Shown one piece after another: positions 8,048 to 15,800 of a stretch of 64,000 nt of DNA. The notes beneath the pieces were generated by a model. The model made no database searches and was not told the origin of the DNA. It saw nothing but the letters and a program-made list of their open reading frames with translations. The DNA is from Amycolatopsis rifamycinica (GTDB lineage Bacteria > Actinomycetota > Actinomycetes > Mycobacteriales > Pseudonocardiaceae): contig NZ_JMQI01000047.1 of the NCBI RefSeq assembly GCF_000695625.1, positions 62,001-126,000 on the forward strand. The letters are read 5' to 3'. Each line of letters begins with the position of its first letter. Positions within the stretch are counted from its first letter, which is position 1. A program made the translations under genes and the position numbers.

Positions 8048-9304
8048 ATGTCCGTCAAGGTCGTGTCCCCCACGGATCCCGGGCAGCCGGAGCTGCCCAT
8101 GCCGCCGCACCCGCAGGCCACCCACCGCGGCCGAGCCCGCCAGTGCCTGCCGACGACGACCCCGGACCCCCGCCACCGCCCCACACCGGCGGCGGCGGAC
8201 TCGCGGCAGCCTCAGCTGCCGATCTCCCTGTGCCCTTCGAGCCCGGCCGGTCCGGGACGCTCGGAGGGGCGTGAGCCGTCCCCGGCCGCGGCGGGCCGGG
8301 CGCAGCCGACGGCCGCGGAGGAGCGGTTCGGCCAGTCCGAGCTGCCGCTTTCCGCCCCGCTGATCCCGGCCCAGACCCGACCGGCGCGGACCGGTCGTCC
8401 CGAGCTGCGCACGGGTGCGGATTCCGCGCAGCTAGAGCTGCCGTCCGCGGCGCAGCTTCACGGGACGGCAGCGTCTCCCGCCGCCCGGCGTGGGTCGGCT
8501 GTTGCTGGGGATTCGGGTCAGGTCGGGCCGGTGGCTGCCGGCGCCGGTCGGCGTGAGCCGGGCACTTCCGCGGATTTGGCGGAGGGTCGGCCGGTGGCTG
8601 CTGGCGCCAGCCGGCGTGGGTCGGGTACTTCCGCGGGTTCGGCGGAGGCTCGGCCGGTGGCTGCCGACTCCGGCCGGCCCGAGCCAGCCACCCCTGCGGA
8701 GTCAGCGCAGCCCCGGCCGGTGGTCACCGAGCCCTCGCAGCCGCCCGTCGAGGCGTCGGCGGCTCCTGGCTCTCGGCCGTCCGACCTGCCGCTTCCCGAG
8801 GCCCCCGCGCCGGCGGCCACCGCCGCGTCGGCCGAGTTGCCCGTGTCGCTCCGGCCGCCGGGTGCCGGCTCCGATCAGTCGCAGCTGCCCATGGCCCTGC
8901 GTCCTCCCGCCTCGCCGGCCGCTGCCGGGTTGCTTGCCCAGGCTCGGCGCGGGCTCGCCGAGGCCGCGCAGGAAACCCGGCCCGCCGAACGCTTCATCGG
9001 CGCCTACCTCGCCGCCCTCCGGGGGGCCGCCGCCGTGCTCGCCGCGCGGGGGCGGCCGCACCGGGGACGCGCGCGGCCCGCCAGCACCTGGGTGCTGCTC
9101 GACTCCGTCGCCCCCGAACTGCGGGAATGGTCCGCCTTCTTCGCCAGCAACTCGGCCACGCGCGCCGCCGCGCAGGCCGGGATCACCGGGAAGGTCACCG
9201 CCGAGTCGGCCGCCGGGCTGGTCGGGGCCGCCACGCCGTTCCTCGAACTCGTCCGCCGTCTCGTGCACGGCCTGCCGATCACCGGGGGAGCCCATGTCGC
9301 GTGA
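8048..9304 (+). CDS. SAV_6107-type HEPN protein with repeated clamp-binding-like motifs
   Basis: A 418-residue protein. Residues about 285-415 form the helical SAV_6107-type HEPN domain (RFIGAYLAALRGAAAVLAAR, TWVLLDSVAPELREW, FLELVRRLVHGLP). Residues 1-285 are Pro/Ala/Ser-rich and disordered. They contain five QxxLP motifs (QPELPM 13-18, QPQLPI 54-59, QSELPL 96-101, QLELPS 128-133, QSQLPM 277-282) and two without Gln (SDLPL near 245, AELPV near 262). These look like sliding-clamp-binding peptides such as Hda QLSLPL. The canonical HEPN RNase motif Rx4-6H is not evident, so catalysis is doubtful. Start ATG 8048 has AGGAGGAG 6 bases upstream. A perfect SOS box precedes it, and the stop overlaps the next gene by 11 bases. 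Confidence 0.75.
   Translation: MSVKVVSPTDPGQPELPMPPHPQATHRGRARQCLPTTTPDPRHRPTPAAADSRQPQLPISLCPSSPAGPGRSEGREPSPAAAGRAQPTAAEERFGQSELPLSAPLIPAQTRPARTGRPELRTGADSAQLELPSAAQLHGTAASPAARRGSAVAGDSGQVGPVAAGAGRREPGTSADLAEGRPVAAGASRRGSGTSAGSAEARPVAADSGRPEPATPAESAQPRPVVTEPSQPPVEASAAPGSRPSDLPLPEAPAPAATAASAELPVSLRPPGAGSDQSQLPMALRPPASPAAAGLLAQARRGLAEAAQETRPAERFIGAYLAALRGAAAVLAARGRPHRGRARPASTWVLLDSVAPELREWSAFFASNSATRAAAQAGITGKVTAESAAGLVGAATPFLELVRRLVHGLPITGGAHVA
8528..8716 (+). repeat. Three tandem 63-bp repeats inside the HEPN gene
   Basis: Three consecutive 63-base units (starts 8528, 8591, 8654), each beginning CCGGTGG, encode degenerate 21-residue repeats PVAAGAGRREPGTSADLAEGR, PVAAGASRRGSGTSAGSAEAR and a more diverged third copy. 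They lie between the fourth and fifth Q-containing LP motifs and may act as a flexible spacer whose copy number varies between strains. Confidence 0.85.
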
Positions 9305-10061
9305 GCACGGCCCGGTCGACCAGGGGCGGTTGCTCACGGCGTTGGGAATCGAAGGCAGGCTGCTGGCCGAAGCGGTGCACGCGGCGCCGACCGAAGCGCC
9401 GGTGCCCGCCTGCCCCGGCTGGTCGCTCGGCGAGGTCGCCCGGCACGTCGGCAGCCTCTACCGGATGGTCCGGCGCCGGCTGACCGACGGCCGGAGCCCC
9501 GACGACTGGCCCCGCGAACCCGAGCCCGGCCAGAGCCTGCGGAACTTCCTGGAAACCGGTCTCACCGAGCTGCTCGACGAGCTCGCCGCGCACGACCCGG
9601 AGGACCGCGCCGACACCTGGTGGCCCGCCGACCGGACCTACGGGTTCTGGCGCCGCCGGATGCTGCACGAGACGGTCGTCCACCGGGTCGACGTCGAGCA
9701 GGCGGCGGGCGCGGAGCCGCGCGGCGTGCCCGAAGACGTCGCGATCGACGGCATCGACGAGGTGCTCACCCTGTGGTTCGGGCAGAAACTGCCGATGCTC
9801 GGCCTGACCGGCACGAAAGCGGGCTCGGTCGGCGTCCGGGCCGGCGCGCACAGCTGGATCGCGCGGGCCGGACCCGTCACCACGGAGGCCTGGCGCTGTT
9901 CGGCCGAGGAGGCCGAGGCCGCGGACGACGTCGTCACGGCCAAACCCGCGCAGATCTACCTGTGGCTCTGGGGCCGGGCGTCCCTGACCTCGGTGACCGT
10001 GCGCGGGGTCCACGACCAGGCGGCCCAGCTCTGGGCCCTGCTGCGGCTCGCGACCCGATGA
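9294..10061 (+). CDS. Maleylpyruvate isomerase-family mycothiol-dependent enzyme
   Basis: A 255-residue DinB/MDMPI-fold protein. The N-terminal half has VPACPGWSLGEVARHVGSLY and MLHETVVHRVDVEQ, the His residues of the metal site typical of the mycothiol-dependent maleylpyruvate isomerase family. The C-terminal half (KPAQIYLWLWGRA) matches the MDMPI C-terminal domain. Such proteins transfer mycothiol or isomerise mycothiol adducts; the substrate here is unknown. Its ATG lies 11 bases inside the end of the HEPN gene, so the two are translationally coupled and probably share the SOS-boxed promoter. Confidence 0.8.
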   Translation: MSREHGPVDQGRLLTALGIEGRLLAEAVHAAPTEAPVPACPGWSLGEVARHVGSLYRMVRRRLTDGRSPDDWPREPEPGQSLRNFLETGLTELLDELAAHDPEDRADTWWPADRTYGFWRRRMLHETVVHRVDVEQAAGAEPRGVPEDVAIDGIDEVLTLWFGQKLPMLGLTGTKAGSVGVRAGAHSWIARAGPVTTEAWRCSAEEAEAADDVVTAKPAQIYLWLWGRASLTSVTVRGVHDQAAQLWALLRLATR

Positions 10062-10119
10062 CCCGGCCGGTGGGGAAGCCGAACCGGAATCGTCGGAGGT
10101 GGCGGTTAGCCTGCGGCGC

Positions 10120-10851
10120 ATGACCACGCGCCTGGTGAACCTGGTGATCGACGCGGCGCGGCCGGAAGTCCTCGCGGGCTTCTGGGCCGCGCTGCTCGGT
10201 TGGCACGTCGCCGTCGAGGAGGCCGGCGAGATCGACGTCCGCGCCCCGGAAAGCGACGGCTGGGGCCTGGACCTGGTTTTCGTGCCGGTCCCCGAACCCA
10301 AGGAGGTCAAGAACCGCATCCACCTGGACCTGGCGAGCACGACACCGGCCCACCAGGTCGAGCTGGTCGCGCGCGCCTTGGAACTGGGCGGCCGCCGCGT
10401 CGACCTCGGGCAGGGTGACGTGCCCTGGGTGGTGCTCGCGGACCCGGAAGGCAACGAGTTCTGCGTCCTGGAGCCCCGCGAGCGCTACGCGGACACCGGC
10501 GCGGTGGCGTCGATCCTCGTCGACGCGCACGACCCGGAGCTCCTGGCGGCCTTTTGGGCCCGGATCACCGGCTGGCCGGTCCGGGCCCGCGACGGCGACG
10601 TCCTGGTGGGTCTGCGCGCGCCGTCCGGCCGCGGGCCGTGGCTGGAGTTCCTGCGCAACGGTGACGTCAAGCGGGTCAAGAACCGCGTACACCTCGACGT
10701 CGCGCCCCCGGCGGAGGCCGCCCACGCCGCGGCGGTGACGGAGGTCGTCGCGGCGGGGGCGGCGCCGGCGGACCTGGGTGGTCCCGAGTTGCCGTGGCGG
10801 GTGCTGACCGATCCGGAGGGCAACGAGTTCTGCGTGCTCACCCCGCGCTGA
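10120..10851 (+). CDS. VOC/glyoxalase-like protein with two tandem domains
   Basis: A 243-residue protein made of two homologous halves (about 1-122 and 125-243). Both repeat ...LAxFWAxxxGW..., KNRxHLDxA... and VLxDPEGNEFCVL, the vicinal-oxygen-chelate (glyoxalase/bleomycin-resistance-like) pattern with HLD and GNEF as metal-side residues. The tandem arrangement can form a complete VOC metal site within one chain. Start ATG 10120 gives MTTRLVNL; an upstream in-frame GTG at 10099 lacks support. The substrate is unknown. Confidence 0.8.
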   Translation: MTTRLVNLVIDAARPEVLAGFWAALLGWHVAVEEAGEIDVRAPESDGWGLDLVFVPVPEPKEVKNRIHLDLASTTPAHQVELVARALELGGRRVDLGQGDVPWVVLADPEGNEFCVLEPRERYADTGAVASILVDAHDPELLAAFWARITGWPVRARDGDVLVGLRAPSGRGPWLEFLRNGDVKRVKNRVHLDVAPPAEAAHAAAVTEVVAAGAAPADLGGPELPWRVLTDPEGNEFCVLTPR

Positions 10852-11110
10852 CCCGGCGTGGGGGCCGCCCGGCCGGGGGAGCGCGCCGGATCGGAGCCCG
10901 CGTTGGCGGCCGCCTGCCGAAGCGGCGCCGCTCGGCTGAGAAATTCCCGGCGCGACGTTCGCCGCGGCCACCTCGTCCAGCGGGTCGGGCCGATCGTCAG
11001 CCACGGTTCCGGCTCAGTGTTTCGGCGGCGTTGCCGGGGCGCGTCGAACGCTGACCTGAGCGAAACACCGGCGTCCTGGAGCGGCAACAACCCCGGGGGA
11101 CCGTGGAGGC

Positions 11111-12190
11111 ATGGAGACCTCCAGAGCGTTGCCCCAGCCGGGCCGGACGGCCACCGTCGAAGAGCCGGCGGCGCCGTCGGCGTGGCGGGTGCGGATCCGG
11201 ATGCACGACCACCCGGGCACCCTCGCCCGCATCGCCATCCGGCTCGCCGACCTCGAGTGCAACATCCTCGGCCTGTCCGTGCTGCCGGTGCCCGGCGGGG
11301 TGCTCGACGAGATCGTGCTGCGTCCCGCGACCGGCCTGCCCCGGCAGCACCTGGTCGACGCCATCCGCGCCGAGGGCTGCGAGTGCACGGCGATCATCGA
11401 CGCCGACGTCCACGAGCTCGTCGACCCGTCGGCCTCGACGCTGCTCGCGGCCCGCCGCGCGATCGACGACCCGGCCCGGCTCGCCGAAGTGCTGAAGGAC
11501 GTGCTGGCCGCGGACGTCGTCACGTTCGTCCCCGCCGCCGAGGCGAACCCGGCGCGCACGGAAAGCGGGCACCGGGCGGTGTTCGCGCTGGCGGACGGCA
11601 GTGCGCTGGTCGCCCGCCGCCAGTGGGCGCCGTTCGTGCAGCTGGAACTGACCCGCGCCGCAACCCTGCTGTCCCTGCTCGCGGCGGCGGCGCGGAACGC
11701 GGCCGGTCCGGTCGTCCTCGACCGCCCGGACGGCGCGGCGATCGTCCTGCGCAAGGGGCTCCCCGGCGACGCCGACGCGGTGGCCGAGCTCCACCGCCGC
11801 TGCTCGATGGCGACGCTGTTCCGGCGCTACCACACGGGAGTGCGGACGGTACCCCGCCGCCGCCTGCACCGGCTGCTGGTGCCCCCGCGCGGCACCAGCG
11901 TCCTCGCCGTCTTCGGCCGCGACGTGATCGGCCTGGCCCAGCTCATCCCGATGAACACCGGCGGCGCCGAGATCTCCCTGCTGGTGGAGGACGACTGGCA
12001 GCGCCAGGGCATCGGCACAGCCCTGCTGGCGCGGCTAGCGGTGCTGGCGGAGGCTCAGGGCATCGCGGAACTGGCCGCGGACTGCCTGGCGGGCGACGAC
12101 ATCCTGCCCCGCACGGCGGCCCGGGCCGGCCTGCGCACGGAACGCAGCGTCGAGGACGGTGCCCGGCTGAGGCTGTTCCTGCCGGCCTGA
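11111..12190 (+). CDS. ACT-domain GNAT acetyltransferase (amino-acid-regulated type)
   Basis: A 359-residue fusion. Residues about 25-95 form an ACT domain (VRIRMHDHPGTLARIAIRLA then CNILGLSV), the usual allosteric amino-acid sensor. Residues about 210-355 form a GNAT domain with the acetyl-CoA motif DDWQRQGIGTALLARL at 295-310. Actinomycete ACT-GNAT proteins are known as protein lysine acetyltransferases whose activity is tuned by amino acids, for example the Micromonospora aurantiaca enzyme regulated by Cys and Arg. The ligand and target here are not known. GGAGG lies immediately before ATG 11111. The 259-base gap upstream (10852-11110) shows no convincing gene. It converges on def. Confidence 0.85.
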   Translation: METSRALPQPGRTATVEEPAAPSAWRVRIRMHDHPGTLARIAIRLADLECNILGLSVLPVPGGVLDEIVLRPATGLPRQHLVDAIRAEGCECTAIIDADVHELVDPSASTLLAARRAIDDPARLAEVLKDVLAADVVTFVPAAEANPARTESGHRAVFALADGSALVARRQWAPFVQLELTRAATLLSLLAAAARNAAGPVVLDRPDGAAIVLRKGLPGDADAVAELHRRCSMATLFRRYHTGVRTVPRRRLHRLLVPPRGTSVLAVFGRDVIGLAQLIPMNTGGAEISLLVEDDWQRQGIGTALLARLAVLAEAQGIAELAADCLAGDDILPRTAARAGLRTERSVEDGARLRLFLPA

Positions 12191-12192
12191 GC

Positions 12193-12693
12193 TCAGCGCT
12201 TCCAGAACCAGTCCTTGTCGCGCGCTTCGCGCAGGGCGGACTTCTTGCGCTCGGCGGTGAGCCGGTCGAGGTAGAGAATGCCGTCGAGGTGATCGGTCTC
12301 GTGCTGCAGGCATTGAGCCAGCACGTCCTCCCCTTCGACCTCGATCGGCTCGTTGCGGACGTCGACGCCGCGGACCTTCGCGTGCTTGGCGCGTTTGGTG
12401 GGGAACCACAGTTCCGGCACCGACAGGCAGCCTTCGTCGATCTCGTGCGTCTCCTCGGACAGCTCGACGATCTCGGGGTTGATCACGTACCCGGTCAGCC
12501 CGCCGACGTCGTAGCTGAAGACGCGAAGCCCCACCCCGATCTGCGGCGCGGCCAGCCCGGCCCGCCCGGCGGGTTTGACGGAGTCGACCAGGTCCCGCAC
12601 GAGCGCCTCGAGTTTTTCGTCGAACACGGTGACCGGATCGCAGACGGACTTGAGGATCGGGTCGCCGAAATAGCGCAGTTCGCGCATCGCCAT
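12193..12693 (-). CDS. def: Peptide deformylase
   Basis: Fe/Zn hydrolase that removes the N-formyl group from nascent proteins. All three family motifs are present in 166 residues: GLAAPQIGV (46-54), EGCLSVP with Cys89, and QHETDHLDG with His131, Glu132 and His135. Length is slightly short of the 180-190 of many deformylases. It converges on the ACT-GNAT gene with two bases between stops. Actinomycetes often encode several deformylases, so this may not be the only copy. Confidence 0.93.
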   Translation of the reverse strand: MAMRELRYFGDPILKSVCDPVTVFDEKLEALVRDLVDSVKPAGRAGLAAPQIGVGLRVFSYDVGGLTGYVINPEIVELSEETHEIDEGCLSVPELWFPTKRAKHAKVRGVDVRNEPIEVEGEDVLAQCLQHETDHLDGILYLDRLTAERKKSALREARDKDWFWKR

Positions 12694-12866
12694 GAGCAGA
12701 ACATCCTTCGTGCGTGTCGGACTGGCAGCTTAGGCCAGGCCGGACCGGTGCCGTAGGCGAATCCGGGACTTGGGGACCTCGACGGGTTTGCCGCGCCCGG
12801 CGGGCGGAGCCGGGCCGCGCTCGTCCGGCGACGGTGCCGGTGGATGTGGGGGCCTCCCTTCAGCTC
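12694..12866. other. Intergenic region between lhr 3' end and def
   Basis: 173 bases with def's upstream region and lhr's downstream region on the same strand. A minus-strand frame ending near 12730 (…GKPVEVPKSRIRLRHRSGLA) has coding-like third-position GC but no plausible start codon clear of lhr, so no gene is called. No clear hairpin terminator was seen. Confidence 0.4.
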
Positions 12867-15800
12867 TTAGGCCCGCAGGCGCAGACCGGAGGGGGTGGCG
12901 CGGAAGCCCGCCTCCTGCAACACCTCTGCCAGCTCGGATGTCAGTGCTTGCTCGCCGTCCGCGCGTTGGACCGACAACTGGCCCAGCCAGCCTTCGCGGA
13001 CCGCGGCCGACAGTGCCTGAGCCGCCTCCGACAACGCTTGGCGCTCCTCCGTGAAGCTCAGCAGGGATCGGCCTCCTCGCTCGACGTACAGGGCCGGGAC
13101 GCCGTCGACCAGGACTGCCAGCGCTCCGGCCTTGCGGGCGGGACGGTGCTTCGTGTCGCCCGTGGCCGCCGGCCAGGGCAGGGCCGCGCCGTACGGCTGG
13201 GCCGGATCCGCGGCCGCCAGGACCACCGGACGGCCCGGCGCCGGACGACCCGGGCCCGACAGGGCACGCAGACGGTCCACCGCCCCCTTGGCCGCGAACT
13301 GGGCCGCGCCGAGGCCCTCCACCACGTACCCGCGGATCACCTGGCCCGTGTCCTCCATGCCGCGGAGCACCTTGTAGATGCCGGAGAACCCGCCCGTGAC
13401 GCGTTCGGTGTCCAACGCGCCGCGGGTGAGAACGCCGTGGCGTTCGAGGAAGGCCTCCGTCCGCGCGTGGGCGCGGCGAGTGGCGTCGGTTTCCCGCGGT
13501 GGGGTCAGCGCCCACCGGCCCGCGACCGTCGGCGGCCCGGACCGCGACGGCATCTGCGGCCGCCCGGCGCGCAGCCGGGCGTAGCGGCCGCGGGGTGCCT
13601 GGCGTCGCGGCTTGTGGGCGCCGTGGCCGGCGACCTGGGCCCGCAACGGCCCCAGCGTGTCGCCCGTGACCAGGCCCGCCCAGACCAGGTCCCACAGCGC
13701 CGCCACGACTTCGGCGTCGTTGGGCGCCTTGTCCACCAGCACCGTCGCGCGGTCCACCAGCTGGCGGAAGAACAGCGCGCCACCCTCCAAAGTGGACACG
13801 ATGGCGTCGTGCAACGGGCCGGTCGGGATGTCCTCGACGACCTCGGGCAGCAGGAGGTCGGCGACGTCGGTCGGGGCCAGTGCGATCCAGCCGTCGCCCC
13901 CGGACAGTGCGCCGCAGCCCGCCCAGGTGACTTCGCCCGCCGTCGTCAGCTCGTCCAGCAGCGCGGGGGAGTAGCCCGGCAGCCGGCCGGGCAGGATGAG
14001 CGACTCCACCGCGCTCGCCGGCAACGGTGCCCCGGCGAGCTGCTCGACCACCGACAGCACGTCGTCCGCCGTCGGCGCCGCCCGTACGCGGCCGCCGAAC
14101 CCGTGCCACGACGGCAGGAACCGGCCCAGCGCCGCCGGTTCGACCGGCTCGACTTCGGCGCGCAACTTGGCCAGCGACGCCCGCCGCAGCCGGCGCAGCA
14201 CGGCCGCATCGCAGTACTCGACGCCGGCACCGTGGGTTTCCGGGCGCCCGATCGGGCTCAGCTCGCCCCGCACCAGGCGGCCTTCCCCGGTCATCCGGTC
14301 CAGTACCCCGGTGACGACCGCCGTGCCGAGCCCGAACCGCGCGGCCGCGTCCGCCGCCGCGAACGGGCCCCGGCCGCGGGCGTAGCGCGACAGCAGGTCG
14401 CCGAGCGGGTCCGCCACCGGTTCGGTGAACGCCTCGGGTACGCCCACCGGCAGCGCGGTGCCCAGCGCGTCCCGCACCCGGCCCGCGTCCTCGATCGCCA
14501 GGAAGCGTTCCGCACCGCCGATCCGCACCCGGATCGCCCGCCGGGCGGCTTCCAGTTCGGTGAGCCACTCGGCCTGGATCCCGCGCTCCGCGGCCTCCTC
14601 GACGGTCAGGTCGCCGAGGAACCGCAGCAGGTCGGCGGCGTCCTCGGCCGAGCGCGCGTGCCTGTCCGGGTCGAGCCGCTGCAGCGACCGTTCCACCTCG
14701 GTGACGGCTTCGGGATCCAGCAGTTCCCGGATCGCCTCGGTGCCCAGGAGCTCGGCCAGCAGCGCCGAGTCCAGCGACAGCGCCGCGGCCCGCCGCTCGG
14801 CCAGCGGGGCGTCGGTCTCGTACAGGAACATCCCGACGTAACCGAAGAGCAGGCTGCGCGCGAACGGCGACGCGGCCGGCGTTTCGACCTCCACCAGCCG
14901 GACCTTGCGGGCCCGGACGTCGGCCATCAGCTCGCGCAGGCCGCTGACGTCGTAGACGTCCTGCAGGACCTCCCGCATCGCTTCCAGCACGACGGGGAAC
15001 CGCTCGTACTTCGCCGCGACCGAGAGCAGTTGTGACGCGCGCTGCCGCTGCTGCCACAGCGGGGTCCGGCGCCGCGGGTCCCGGCGGGGCAGCAGCAGCG
15101 ACCGGGCCGCGCATTCGCGGAACCGCGCCGCGAACACGGCCGAGCCGCCGACCTCGGCGACGATCAGCTGCTCGACCTCCTCCGGGTCGAGCAGCACGTC
15201 GTCGGCGCCGATGGTGACCTCGCCGCCTTCGGCGTCCAGCGCGTCCGGCAACCGCAGGACGATGCCGTCGTCGGAGTGCGCCACCTGCGCGTCCACCCCG
15301 CGGTTTTCCCGCAGCCGCGCGGCGATGGCCAGCGCCCACGGCGCGTTCACCTGTGCCCCGAACGGCGAGTGCACGATGATCCGCCAGTCGCCGAGCTCGT
15401 CGCGGTAGCGCTCCAGCAGGATCGTCCGGTCGTTCGGGACGTGCCGGGTGGCGGCCTTCTGCTCGGCCAGGTAGGCGAGGAGGTTGTCGCACGCCCGCTC
15501 GTCCAGCCCCGCCGCCTCGGCCCGCTCGCGCGCCTTCTCGTCGTCCGAAGTGGACAGTTCACGGACGAACTTCCCCAGCGCCCGGCCCAGTTCCAGCGGG
15601 CGGCCCGGCGCGTCACCCTTCCAGAACGGCATCCGCGCCGGTTCACCCGGCGCCGGCACCACGATCACGCGGTCGTGCGTGATGTCGGTGATCCGCCACG
15701 ACGACGTGCCGAGCAGGATGGTGTCGCCGACGCGCGACTCGTACACCATCTCCTCGTCGAACTCGCCGACGCGTGAGCCGGGTTTGTCGTCCGCGCCCGG

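Noticed and set aside
8048..8900. Treating the HEPN N-terminal half as a separate frameshifted gene
   Set aside because: The frame is continuous from the strong ribosome-binding site to the HEPN domain, and the repeats keep phase.
10852..11004. Minus-strand frame starting MADDRPDPLDEVAAANVAPG near 11004
   Set aside because: The frame continues through the VOC gene on the opposite strand, has no good ribosome-binding site and resembles no family I know.
12730..12866. Minus-strand frame ending GKPVEVPKSRIRLRHRSGLA
   Set aside because: It has coding-like third-position GC but no usable start codon outside lhr; kept only as a note.
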